From an uncultured Clostridia bacterium (GTDB lineage Bacteria > Bacillota > Clostridia > Oscillospirales > Ruminococcaceae), in assembly GCA_947166275.1 (NCBI GenBank), contig CAMVDP010000020.1:1-33512 (forward strand): 33,512 bases of DNA, written 5' to 3'. Shown here in pieces: positions 5,538 to 13,820 of this stretch (position 1 is its first letter; the number at the start of each line of letters is the position of its first letter). The notes below the pieces were generated by a model. That model did no database searches, had not been told where the DNA came from, and saw only the letters and a list, made by a program, of their open reading frames with translations. The translations under genes and the position numbers were made by a program.

Positions 5538-7907
5538 TCACAGTTTTACCTTTTCGATCTTCCAGATGTCCTTCGCGTAATCGGATATCGTTCTGTCCGA
5601 ACTGAACTTGCCTGCACATGCCATGTTCATCCAGCACTTCTTTGCGAACGCGAACTTGTCGGAGTAGTCCTTGTTAAGCTTGAGCTTCGCCTTGACATAG
5701 CTGTCGAGATCGCCGATCACATAGTAGTTATCGGCTCTGTGCCAGTGCGCACCGTCCATGAGCGAGTAGTACAGCTCGCGGAAATCGCCGCTTCCGCCGT
5801 CGTTCACCGTACCGTCGATAAGGCTACGGACAACGCGTGCTATCTTCGGATCCTTTTCCACTGTGTAGCGCGGATCATAGATTTTCATTATGCTTTCGAG
5901 CTCTTCGACTGTCGCGCCGAAAATGTAGTTGTTCTCCTTGCCGGCTTCCTGAACGATCTCAACATTCGCACCGTCGAGAGTACCGAGAGTAACCGTACCG
6001 TTGAGCATCAGCTTCATGTTGCCGGTGCCGCTTGCTTCGGTGCCTGCGGTGGATATCTGCTCGGAGACATCGGCAGCCGTTACGAGCTTCTCCGCGTATG
6101 ATACACGGTAGTTCTGCACAAACACTACTTTCAGCAGATCACGGGTAGCCGGGTCTTCATTTACGATGCGTCCGATCTCATTGATGTATTTGATGACAGC
6201 CTTTGCTCTGCGGTATCCGGGGGCTGACTTCGCACCGAAGATGAACGTCGTCGGATGGAAGTCCTTTATTGAGCCGTCCTTGATGCCGTAGTAGATGTAC
6301 AGTATACCGAACGCGTTGAGAAGCTGGCGCTTGTATTCGTGCAGGCGCTTGATCTGAATGTCGTAGATGCTGTCGGGGTTGATCTCAACGCCCTCGTGCT
6401 CCTTGATGTACTCTGCGAGCTGTACCTTCTTGGTGTGCTTGATGTCCATGAAGCGCTGGAGCTCATGCTTGTCGTCTGCGAACCATTTGAGCTTCTGCAG
6501 GTCGTCGAGGTTGGTCACCCACTCAGTACCCTTGTTGAGTTCGTTGATAAGCGCTGAAAGCTCCTTGTTGCAAAGTGCCAACCAGCGTCGGGGCGTGATG
6601 CCGTTGGTCTTGTTCTGGAACTTTTTCGGGTACAGCTTGTACCATTCCTTGAGCGCGTCATTCTTGAGTATCTCGGTGTGTATCTCCGCAACGCCGTTTA
6701 CGTACGAACCGCAGTAGATAGCCATTCTTGCCATGTGTATCAGATCACCCGCAACTATCTTGAGCGGGTCGATATCGTTCTTGTACAGACCCAGCTTGTA
6801 GAGCTCGCCCATGAACGCTTCATTGATCTGGAGAATGATGCTGTAGATGCGCGGAACGACTTCCATGATGATGTCGGCGCTCCACTTTTCGAGAGCCTCC
6901 GCCATGATAGTATGGTTGGTGTAGTTGAAGGTCTTCTTTGCTATCTCAAGAGCATCGAAGAAGTCGAGTCCTTCCTCGTCAACGAGTATTCGGATGAATT
7001 CCGGTATTGAGATAACGGGGTGGGTGTCGTTGAGCTGAATTGTGATCTTTTCATAGATCTTTCGTATATCTCCGCCGCCGCGTTTGAACTTCTTCACGAT
7101 GTCCTGCACGGACGCGGACGAGAAGAAATATTCCTGCTTCAGGCGCAGTATCTTGCCTTCTCTTGTGTCGTCATTCGGGTACAGCACACGGGAGATGTCC
7201 TCTGCCATGCGCTGCTCACGGCAGGCTTCGTCATAGCGCTGCTTGTTGAACAGGTCGAAGTCGAACTCTTTCAGCGGCTCCGCCTGCCAGAGGCGCAGAG
7301 TGCTGATGTGATCCGTTCCATAAGCTACGATAGGCATATCATAGGGTACAGCGGTCACAGTCTGATCGCCGTACTTTACGGTAACAGCGTCGGCATTCAC
7401 GCGCTTGCTCCACGGGTCGCCGTATTTTGTCCAGTCATCGGCTTCTTCGCGCTGGAAGCCGTCCACGATAGTCTGCTTGAACAGACCGTACTTGTAGCGG
7501 ATGCCGTAGCCGTCAAGCGGCAGGTCGAGCGTAGCGGCACTGTCGAGGAAGCAGGCTGCGAGTCTTCCGAGACCGCCGTTGCCCAGTGCGGCATCTTCGA
7601 TCTCCTCAAGGTCTGCGAGGTCCACGCCCACCTCTTTGAGAGCCGAGTCAACGTCTTCGGCAATCCCGAGGCACAGCAGATTGTTGTATATTGCGCGTCC
7701 CACGAGGAACTCCATTGAGAAATAGCACGCACGGCGGGTCGCAAGGTGTGCCTTCTTGCTCTTCTCCCAGTTTTCGGAGATAGAACGCATCACAGCACCG
7801 GACACGGCGAAATGTATCTGCTGCGGGGTGGCTTCGGAAACGGCGATACCGTATTCTTCGGCTATTATGCTTTCAAAGCTTTTCAAAAAATCTTCTTTGT
7901 TGAACAT
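5538..7907 (-). CDS. glgP: Glycogen/starch phosphorylase
   Basis: A 789-aa GT35 phosphorylase, the usual bacterial length. It releases glucose-1-phosphate from alpha-1,4-glucans using phosphate and pyridoxal phosphate. Visible signatures include RRACYFSMEFLVGRA near the N-terminus, NGGLGRLAACFLDS, the substrate-loop region IQLNDTHPVI, NGITPRRWL, and the PLP-lysine region EASGTGNMKLMLNG in the C-terminal third. I start at ATG 7905-7907 (MFNKEDFL) because the promoter is at 7948-7976 and upstream in-frame starts would lie in or beyond it. It is alone on its transcript and ends in the shared terminator. No other glycogen gene is adjacent. Confidence 0.96.
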   Translation of the reverse strand: MFNKEDFLKSFESIIAEEYGIAVSEATPQQIHFAVSGAVMRSISENWEKSKKAHLATRRACYFSMEFLVGRAIYNNLLCLGIAEDVDSALKEVGVDLADLEEIEDAALGNGGLGRLAACFLDSAATLDLPLDGYGIRYKYGLFKQTIVDGFQREEADDWTKYGDPWSKRVNADAVTVKYGDQTVTAVPYDMPIVAYGTDHISTLRLWQAEPLKEFDFDLFNKQRYDEACREQRMAEDISRVLYPNDDTREGKILRLKQEYFFSSASVQDIVKKFKRGGGDIRKIYEKITIQLNDTHPVISIPEFIRILVDEEGLDFFDALEIAKKTFNYTNHTIMAEALEKWSADIIMEVVPRIYSIILQINEAFMGELYKLGLYKNDIDPLKIVAGDLIHMARMAIYCGSYVNGVAEIHTEILKNDALKEWYKLYPKKFQNKTNGITPRRWLALCNKELSALINELNKGTEWVTNLDDLQKLKWFADDKHELQRFMDIKHTKKVQLAEYIKEHEGVEINPDSIYDIQIKRLHEYKRQLLNAFGILYIYYGIKDGSIKDFHPTTFIFGAKSAPGYRRAKAVIKYINEIGRIVNEDPATRDLLKVVFVQNYRVSYAEKLVTAADVSEQISTAGTEASGTGNMKLMLNGTVTLGTLDGANVEIVQEAGKENNYIFGATVEELESIMKIYDPRYTVEKDPKIARVVRSLIDGTVNDGGSGDFRELYYSLMDGAHWHRADNYYVIGDLDSYVKAKLKLNKDYSDKFAFAKKCWMNMACAGKFSSDRTISDYAKDIWKIEKVKL

Positions 7908-7947
7908 TATCTGAGCTTTCCTTTCCGAACGAAATTTTGTAACATCT

Positions 7948-7976
7948 ATTATACCACACACTTCGGAAAAAAGCAA
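7948..7976 (-). promoter_or_regulatory. Promoter of glgP
   Basis: TTGCTT (7971-7976), 17 bp, TATAAT (7948-7953) with an extended -10 (TGG before TATAAT). The -35 box is only 6 bp from the end of the asparagine synthetase gene. Confidence 0.85.
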
Positions 7977-7982
7977 GATATT

Positions 7983-9815
7983 TCAGAAAAGTATCTCCGG
8001 GTCGTATGTCCGCAGCCACATCTCAAGCTGTATCAGGTACGCGAACACTTGCGGTGCGGTCATAAGCTGGCCGTACCAGTTGCCGGCAAAGCTTGCTCCC
8101 TCCGTTGAGATCAGCTCCGATATCCTGTCGCTGTCGAGCAGCACGGTGAGACGGCGTTCCGGTTCAGACATAAGCTTCACGAAGCGCTGATATACGAGTT
8201 TCATGTAGCTCGGATTGTGGGTCTTCGGGTATGGGGATTTCTTGCGCCATGCTACGTCATGCGGCAGGAAATGCTCCGAGATCTTCCGCACGAGCCCTTT
8301 TTCTCTGCCGCCCAGCGATTTCATTTCCCACGGTATGTTATAGGCGTACTCGGCTATCCTGTGGTCGCAGAACGGCACGCGCACCTCAAGTCCGTGTGAC
8401 ATCGAGCATCTGTCCTTGCGGTCGAGCAGCGTCTGCATGAACCAGTAGAAGTTGAGCATGAACATTCGCCTGCGCGCGACAGTTTCGCGGCTGTCGCAGT
8501 CGAGCACGGACATATCTCCGACAGTATCGTCCGCGGCGGCTCTCACGTATTCCTCGGGAGATATAACACGTGCGAGATCACTGCGCAGCAGCCCTGCTCT
8601 CTGTGCCGTCGAGCGCGACCACGGAAATCCCTCCGAGTACAGCAGCTCGGGCTTGTGATACCAGGGGTATCCGCCCAGGATCTCGTCTGCGCATTCGCCC
8701 GAAAGTGCGACAACGAAGCGCTTCCTGACTTCGCCGCAGAAAAGATACAGTGAGCTGTCAACATCCGCCATGCCAGGCAGGTCGCGTGCGGTCATCGATG
8801 GCCCCAGCGCATCCGCAAGGCCGGGAGAGTCTATGACCACGTTGGTGTGCTCCGAACCGATGAACTCGCTCATTTTCACTATCCACGGCGCGTCCTCGTC
8901 CGGCTGGAAGTCCGATGCGACAAAGTTTTTCCGGTTGTCCTTGTAGTCTATGGAGTAGGTGGAGAGCCGTTTGCCTTCGCCTGCGAATTTCCGCGCGGCG
9001 ACAGCGCTGATAAGGCTTGAATCCAGTCCGCCTGACAGGAATGTACACAGCGGCACATCACTTACGAGCTGGCGTTCGATGCTGTCGCGTAGGAGTGATT
9101 CGAGGTGCTCGGCAGTCTCGTCGAGGGTCTCTGTGTGAGGACGCGCTGTGAGCTTCCAGTATACGCGCCGGTGCAGTCCTGCTTCGTCGAATACGGCGCA
9201 CTCACCCGGGCGAAGCTCCTCTATCCCCTTGAATACGCCGTGCCCGCCTTTCCTTGCAGGACCGAGCAGCATCAGCGATGCCGCGCCCTCCTCATCAAGC
9301 TGCGGCTTTATGTCCGGATCGCAGAACAGTGCTTTTATCTCGGAAGCGAACACTATCGCGTGCGGCAGCAGACGGAAAAACAGCGGTTTCACGCCTGCAC
9401 GGTCACGAGCTGTGAAAAGTCTGCGCTCCCGTTCGTTCCAGACTGCGAAAGCGTATATGCCGTTGAGCCGGTCAAGACAGTTCTCGCCCCACTCCACGAA
9501 GGCTTTCAGCAGCACCTCGGTATCACTCGACGTATCGAACGTGTGCCCGAGGTTTTTGAGCTTCACGCGAAGCTCCGAAGTATTGTAAAGCTCTCCGTTG
9601 TAGACTATGGCGTACCCGCTGTAGGTCATCGGCTGGGCGCCGTTTTCGGGATCTATGACGCTGAGCCGGCGGTGAGCGAGTCTGCACCCGGGCGCGCTGT
9701 ACTCGCCGTGAGCGTCGGGACCTCTGTGGGCTATCGCTTCGCTCATATGTGTCAGTGTTTCGGTGTACAGCTCAAGGCTGTCGTTAAAATCAACTCTTCC
9801 CGCAATTCCGCACAT
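7983..9815 (-). CDS. asnB: Asparagine synthetase (glutamine-hydrolysing)
   Basis: A 610-aa two-domain enzyme that makes asparagine from aspartate, ATP and glutamine. The N-terminal glutaminase domain starts Met-Cys2-Gly-Ile; Cys2 is the nucleophile once Met is removed, which fixes the start at ATG 9813-9815, and AGGAGG lies just upstream. Further glutaminase signatures are AHRGPD (29-34) and YNGELYN (72-78). The synthetase domain has the PP-loop SGGLDSS (261-267), SGECADEILGGYPWY and LEVRVPFCDHR. It is on its own transcript. No terminator is visible between it and the glgP promoter, so read-through into glgP is possible. Confidence 0.96.
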   Translation of the reverse strand: MCGIAGRVDFNDSLELYTETLTHMSEAIAHRGPDAHGEYSAPGCRLAHRRLSVIDPENGAQPMTYSGYAIVYNGELYNTSELRVKLKNLGHTFDTSSDTEVLLKAFVEWGENCLDRLNGIYAFAVWNERERRLFTARDRAGVKPLFFRLLPHAIVFASEIKALFCDPDIKPQLDEEGAASLMLLGPARKGGHGVFKGIEELRPGECAVFDEAGLHRRVYWKLTARPHTETLDETAEHLESLLRDSIERQLVSDVPLCTFLSGGLDSSLISAVAARKFAGEGKRLSTYSIDYKDNRKNFVASDFQPDEDAPWIVKMSEFIGSEHTNVVIDSPGLADALGPSMTARDLPGMADVDSSLYLFCGEVRKRFVVALSGECADEILGGYPWYHKPELLYSEGFPWSRSTAQRAGLLRSDLARVISPEEYVRAAADDTVGDMSVLDCDSRETVARRRMFMLNFYWFMQTLLDRKDRCSMSHGLEVRVPFCDHRIAEYAYNIPWEMKSLGGREKGLVRKISEHFLPHDVAWRKKSPYPKTHNPSYMKLVYQRFVKLMSEPERRLTVLLDSDRISELISTEGASFAGNWYGQLMTAPQVFAYLIQLEMWLRTYDPEILF

Positions 9816-9847
9816 GACGGTTTCCTCCTGTAATAACATTTTTCTGC

Positions 9848-9877
9848 ATTATATGCCGCAGATCGGAAACAGGTGAA
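9848..9877 (-). promoter_or_regulatory. Probable promoter of asnB
   Basis: A good -10 box TATAAT (9848-9853) with a weak -35 TTCACC (9872-9877) at 18 bp. It gives a leader of about 30 nt. Confidence 0.5.
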
Positions 9878-9962
9878 ATTTTTCTGTACTTGATAAATTG
9901 CACAAATCCAATTGCAAAATTTGTACGAATTCGACAAAGATGACATCATACAACAAAACCCC

Positions 9963-9991
9963 TTGCAAAAAAATGAAATATAAGGTATAAT
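9963..9991 (+). promoter_or_regulatory. Promoter of pgi
   Basis: TTGCAA (9963-9968), 17 bp, TATAAT (9986-9991). It is divergent from the asnB promoter and gives a leader of about 70 nt ending in AAAGGAG before the start codon. Confidence 0.85.
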
Positions 9992-10070
9992 AGTTTTGCA
10001 AAGGAAAGGTGCGGTCAGAAGACAGGACAACATATAAAAACGGCCGCGAAAAACAAAGGAGACAAGAAAA

Positions 10071-11408
10071 ATGGCACTTAAAGTAGTAGATAAATACCTT
10101 GCCCCGTTCGTTTCGGAGCATGAGTACAAGGGCATCCAGGCTGCCGTGACTGCGGCACATGAGACTCTTACCGCTAAAAACGGTATGGGTAATGATTTTC
10201 TCGGTTGGGTAACTCTCCCACGTGACTATGACAAGGAAGAGTTCGCAAGAATAAAGGCTGCTGCCGAAAAGATCAAGAAGAACAGCGAAGTATTCATCGT
10301 TATCGGGATCGGCGGTTCGTACCTCGGCGCGAGAGCTGCAATAGAAGCTCTTCGTTCCAGCCTGTACAACTCCAAGAAGAAGGATACTCCCGAGATCTAC
10401 TTCATAGGCAATACGATAAGCCCCACATATCTGAACGATGTTATATTGCTCGTTGATGGCAGAGATTTTTCCGTCAATATCATATCCAAGTCCGGTACCA
10501 CTACCGAGCCGGCACTCGCGTTCAGAGTATTCAGAGACCTGCTCGAAAAGAAGTACGGCGTTGACGGCGCTAAAGAAAGAATATTCGCTACCACAGATGC
10601 ACGCAGAGGTACTCTGAAGGAACTCTCCGACAAGAACGGCTATGAGACCTTCGTTATCGCGGATGACGTAGGAGGAAGATTCTCCGTGCTCACCGCAGTG
10701 GGACTGCTCCCGATCGCTGTTGCAGGCTGCGATATCGATGCTGTTATGAACGGCGCAAAAGCGGCTATGGACAGCTTCAATGACCCCGATATCACAAAGA
10801 ATGACTGTTATAAATATGCGGCACTCCGGAATATACTCTATCGCAAGGGCCGCGCGGTCGAGATGCTCGTTGCTTATGAGCCTTCCTTCGCTATGATGAA
10901 CGAGTGGTTCAAGCAGCTCTTCGGCGAGAGTGAAGGTAAGGACGGTAAGGGACTCTTCCCGGCAAGCGCAGTGTTCTCCACTGACCTTCATTCACTCGGA
11001 CAGTACATTCAGGACGGTTCGAACATTCTCTTCGAGACCGTGGTGCAGTTCGGTAAGGCACAGAAGGACTTCTACATAGAGAAGGATGCTTCAAACGGCG
11101 ACGGACTTAACTTCCTCGCTGATCAGAATATGTCCGTGGTAAACCGCAAGGCGTTCGAGGGAACTGTGCTCGCGCACACCGAGGGCGGTACACCGAACAT
11201 CGTGCTTGAGGTTCCCGAGCTGAACGAGACCGAGCTTGGCTACATGATCTATTTCTTCGAGAAGGCATGCGCGATCTCCGGTTACATGCTCGGCGTGAAC
11301 CCGTTCGACCAGCCCGGCGTTGAGAGCTACAAGAAGAATATGTTTGCACTCCTCGGTAAGCCCGGATATGAGGACAGAAAGGCTGAACTCGAAGCAAGGT
11401 TAAAATGA
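10071..11408 (+). CDS. pgi: Glucose-6-phosphate isomerase
   Basis: A 445-aa phosphoglucose isomerase of the short Gram-positive type, interconverting glucose-6-phosphate and fructose-6-phosphate in glycolysis. Signatures are [18 protein letters not shown] (phosphate-binding region), [30 protein letters not shown] and the C-terminal [14 protein letters not shown] with its catalytic Lys. AAAGGAG is ten bases before the ATG. A small P-loop protein gene follows after 64 bp; that gap holds two short GC-rich hairpins (GAGCC/GGCTC and GGGC/GCCC) but no real T-run, so the two genes may be cotranscribed. Confidence 0.97.
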   Translation: MALKVVDKYLAPFVSEHEYKGIQAAVTAAHETLTAKNGMGNDFLGWVTLPRDYDKEEFARIKAAAEKIKKNSEVFIVIGIGGSYLGARAAIEALRSSLYNSKKKDTPEIYFIGNTISPTYLNDVILLVDGRDFSVNIISKSGTTTEPALAFRVFRDLLEKKYGVDGAKERIFATTDARRGTLKELSDKNGYETFVIADDVGGRFSVLTAVGLLPIAVAGCDIDAVMNGAKAAMDSFNDPDITKNDCYKYAALRNILYRKGRAVEMLVAYEPSFAMMNEWFKQLFGESEGKDGKGLFPASAVFSTDLHSLGQYIQDGSNILFETVVQFGKAQKDFYIEKDASNGDGLNFLADQNMSVVNRKAFEGTVLAHTEGGTPNIVLEVPELNETELGYMIYFFEKACAISGYMLGVNPFDQPGVESYKKNMFALLGKPGYEDRKAELEARLK

Positions 11409-11472
11409 GCCTCGCGGCTCTTTAGCGGGCGTGAGCCCACAATAAACATCAAACAAACGGAGGAATATCATT

Positions 11473-11874
11473 ATGGTAAAATTAATCGCAGGTAAAAAGG
11501 GAGCAGGAAAGACAAAGCTTCTCATAGACGCGATCCATAACGCAGAAAAGGAAAGCAAGGGCAACGTTGTAGCTATCCAGTACGGCTCTTCCCTGAATGT
11601 TGACATTTACCACAAGATCCGCCTGATCAATATCGAGGACTATAAGATCAAGGACTATGACGACATGTACGGCTTCATCGCTGGTATGCTCGCATCAAAC
11701 TATGATATCACACATATCTTCATCGACGGTACCCTGCGCATCGTTGGCCGTGACCTCGACCAGGTCGGCAAGATGCTCGAAAGAATTGCCGTGATCACAG
11801 ATAATGTCATGGTAACATTCACGATTTCCGCTGAAAATAAGGATCTGCCCGAAAGCGTGAAAAAATATCTTTAA
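11473..11874 (+). CDS. Small P-loop NTPase-like protein, uncharacterised
   Basis: A 133-aa protein with a Walker A motif GKKGAGKT (7-14) and a Walker B-like strand THIFIDG (80-86). It ends shortly after TFTISAENKDLPE, so it has the front half of a RecA/thymidylate-kinase-like fold and little else. No membrane segment or signal peptide. AACGGAGGAA lies upstream of the ATG. It sits between pgi and rpmF, and the rpmF promoter begins 6 bp after its stop codon. ATP or GTP binding is likely from the motif, but the reaction is unknown. Confidence 0.8.
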   Translation: MVKLIAGKKGAGKTKLLIDAIHNAEKESKGNVVAIQYGSSLNVDIYHKIRLINIEDYKIKDYDDMYGFIAGMLASNYDITHIFIDGTLRIVGRDLDQVGKMLERIAVITDNVMVTFTISAENKDLPESVKKYL

Positions 11875-11880
11875 TATCTA

Positions 11881-11909
11881 TTGACAAATGCGGTGTTTTA
11901 TGGTATAAT
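11881..11909 (+). promoter_or_regulatory. Promoter of rpmF
   Basis: TTGACA (11881-11886), 17 bp, TATAAT (11904-11909), with the extended -10 TGG: one of the strongest promoters in the window, fitting a ribosomal protein gene. Confidence 0.92.
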
Positions 11910-11986
11910 TTGTATCGTGCTGATTTTCGGATAGCATTTTTGCAGACGATATCATAAATTACGCAGTTTTAAGGGAGGTGCGAATA

Positions 11987-12172
11987 ATGGCAGTTCCGAA
12001 GAGAAAAGTATCGAAGGCAAGACGTGACAAGAGACGTTCACAGGTATGGAAGTTATCTGCACCTGCTTTTTCACGCTGCAGCAACTGTGGTGAGCTCAAG
12101 CTCGCTCATAGAGTTTGCGGCAACTGTGGTTATTACAAGGGTAAGGAAGTCATCGCTCAGAACGCTGACTGA
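11987..12172 (+). CDS. rpmF: 50S ribosomal protein L32
   Basis: A 61-aa L32 with the usual start [17 protein letters not shown] and two CxxC pairs (CSNCGE and CGNCGY) that bind zinc, so this is the zinc-containing form. Start is ATG 11987-11989 with AGGGAGGT upstream; a GTG inside the ribosome-binding site is rejected. In many Firmicutes rpmF follows yceD (DUF177); here the upstream neighbour is the P-loop protein instead. Confidence 0.97.
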   Translation: MAVPKRKVSKARRDKRRSQVWKLSAPAFSRCSNCGELKLAHRVCGNCGYYKGKEVIAQNAD

Positions 12173-12197
12173 TTTCCCGAAGGTCTTGATCGCGATC

Positions 12198-12234
12198 AAC
12201 AGCGATGCCGTAAGGTATCGCTGTTTTGCTTTTT
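12198..12234 (+). terminator. Intrinsic terminator after rpmF
   Basis: AACAGCGAT (12198-12206) pairs with ATCGCTGTT (12217-12225), followed by TTGCTTTTT. The next gene starts only 19 bp later with no clear promoter of its own, so the terminator may be partly read through. Confidence 0.85.
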
Positions 12235-12252
12235 ACGGGAGGAGGGACGCAC

Positions 12253-13557
12253 ATGGCAGTCGTTATAACCTCGGTGACAGCAGGCTCTCCTGCCGCTAAA
12301 GCAGGCGTTAGAGCAGGCGAGAGCCTTCATGCCATAAACGGGCATGCGATAAATGACGCGCTTGACTACGGGTTTTACTGCTATGAGCGTACGCTCACAC
12401 TTGACCTTGGTTCCCGTACCGTCAAAGTCCGCAAACGCGATGACTATGATGACATCGGGCTGAACTTCGAGACTTACCTGATGGATAAAAAGCTCTCCTG
12501 CCGCAACAAGTGCGTGTTCTGCTTCATCGACCAGCTACCGCCCGGAATGCGTGAGACGCTGTATTTCAAGGACGACGACAGCCGTCTGAGCTTCCTGCAG
12601 GGCAGCTATATCACCCTCACAAACATGACCGACAGCGACATCGAGCGTATAATAAAAATGAAGCTAAATGTCAACGTTTCCGTTCACACCACTGACCCAG
12701 TGCTGCGACAGAAAATGCTGTGCAACCGTTTTGCTGGCGATGTGCTGCGGTATCTTGGGCAGATGGCGGAAGGTGGGATCACTATGAACTGCCAGATAGT
12801 GCTGTGCCGCGGCTGGAACGACGGCGAGCACCTGAAGCGCACTCTTTCCGATCTCACAGCGCTGTACCCGGCAGTGCAGAGCATCGCAGTGGTACCGTTC
12901 GGCGCGACACGCTATCGTGAGGGGCTGCCGCAGATAGCGCTGCACAATAAAAGCTCAGCATCGGAGGCTCTGGATATCATCGAAAGCTTCGGCGAGCGTA
13001 TGATCTCGGAGCATGGCGAGAGGGTAGTATATCCTGCTGATGAGCTGTTTATCACTGCGGAGCGCGAGCTTCCGCCCTGCGAGTACTATGGGAGCTTCGA
13101 TCAGTACGAGAACGGTGTGGGTATGTGGTCGTACCTGCGTGACGGATTTATTGAGGAGCTCGACAGCTGTGAGCCGGATGAACTGCCGCGTACGCTGACG
13201 ATAGCGACAGGAGCACTTGCCGCGCCGCTGATGAAGCAGCTTTGTACGTTATTATGCGCTAAATTCCCGGGATGCCGGATAAGCGTTCGTGCTATCAGCA
13301 ACAGTTTCTTCGGTGAGACGATAACAGTGGCGGGACTTGTCACCGGCCGCGACCTGACAGCGCAGCTTGCACCGCTTTCCGCAGAGCTTGGTGAGCGCGT
13401 ACTGATACCAAAGGTGATGCTGAAGGCTGATGAGGACGTTTTCCTTGATGACATGACTCTCGGAGATGTGAGCGACAGGCTCGGAGTGCCGGTGATAGCT
13501 GTTGGCGAGGAACCATACGAGCTTATCGATGCTGTACTCGGCTTGTCCGGAGAGTGA
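12253..13557 (+). CDS. PDZ and radical SAM protein of the DUF512 family
   Basis: A 434-aa protein with an N-terminal PDZ-like domain (TSVTAGSPAAKAGVRAGE, residues ~6-60), a radical SAM core and a C-terminal DUF512 domain, matching the TIGR03279 putative radical SAM family. The iron-sulphur motif is CxxxCxxC (Cys83, Cys87, Cys90, in SCRNKCVFCFID). Other conserved pieces are YITLTNMTD, QIVLCRGWNDG, YPADELF and ENGVGM. The family is widespread in Firmicutes and Cyanobacteria; its substrate is not established as far as I know. The start is ATG 12253-12255 with GGAGGAGGG upstream. In other genomes it often precedes der; here it stands alone. Confidence 0.92.
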   Translation: MAVVITSVTAGSPAAKAGVRAGESLHAINGHAINDALDYGFYCYERTLTLDLGSRTVKVRKRDDYDDIGLNFETYLMDKKLSCRNKCVFCFIDQLPPGMRETLYFKDDDSRLSFLQGSYITLTNMTDSDIERIIKMKLNVNVSVHTTDPVLRQKMLCNRFAGDVLRYLGQMAEGGITMNCQIVLCRGWNDGEHLKRTLSDLTALYPAVQSIAVVPFGATRYREGLPQIALHNKSSASEALDIIESFGERMISEHGERVVYPADELFITAERELPPCEYYGSFDQYENGVGMWSYLRDGFIEELDSCEPDELPRTLTIATGALAAPLMKQLCTLLCAKFPGCRISVRAISNSFFGETITVAGLVTGRDLTAQLAPLSAELGERVLIPKVMLKADEDVFLDDMTLGDVSDRLGVPVIAVGEEPYELIDAVLGLSGE

Positions 13558-13620
13558 TATTACGTTTTGTAAGCTTTTACTGAATAAATATACGCAGAGT
13601 ATAAGTGCTTGAGCAATTAT

Positions 13621-13673
13621 GCCGGAAAAATCACCGGAGCTGCTTCTTCCGGCGAATTTTACCGGCATTTTTT
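13621..13673 (+). terminator. Terminator after the DUF512 gene
   Basis: A compound hairpin: an outer stem between GCCGG (13621-13625) and CCGGC, and an inner CCGGA/TCCGG stem, ending in ATTTTTTG. Confidence 0.75.
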
Positions 13674-13707
13674 GTCAACATCAACAAAATTCCACAGGTC
13701 AGACTAT

Positions 13708-13736
13708 TTGACTTTAACGCATACAAGCGGTATAAT
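13708..13736 (+). promoter_or_regulatory. Promoter of the G5/3D protein gene
   Basis: TTGACT (13708-13713), 17 bp, TATAAT (13731-13736); the leader is ~78 nt. Confidence 0.88.
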
Positions 13737-13761
13737 TTGCAAAAAACGGCAATACTGATTA

Positions 13762-13797
13762 GTGTCTGAGCCGTTACATAACACGGCTCAATGACAC
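13762..13797 (+). promoter_or_regulatory. Leader hairpin upstream of the G5/3D protein gene
   Basis: GTGTCTGAGCCGT (13762-13774) pairs with ACGGCTCA plus GACAC (13783-13797), with a two-base bulge and an eight-base loop. It lies ~20 nt after the expected transcription start and ends 7 nt before AAAGGAGG. No T-run follows, so it is not a terminator; it may stabilise the mRNA or be bound by a regulator. Confidence 0.6.
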
Positions 13798-13820
13798 AGA
13801 TGACCAAAGGAGGATCAGTA

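Noticed and set aside
11409-11472. Hairpins between pgi and the P-loop gene as a terminator
   Set aside because: The stems are short and only three T follow, so termination is unlikely.
12183-12200. Palindrome around TTGATCGCGATCAA upstream of the DUF512 gene as an operator
   Set aside because: It lies between the rpmF stop and its terminator with no promoter nearby; it is more likely part of the terminator region.
13738-13820. c-di-AMP (ydaO) riboswitch upstream of the G5/3D protein gene
   Set aside because: The leader is only ~78 nt with a single hairpin, too short for that riboswitch.
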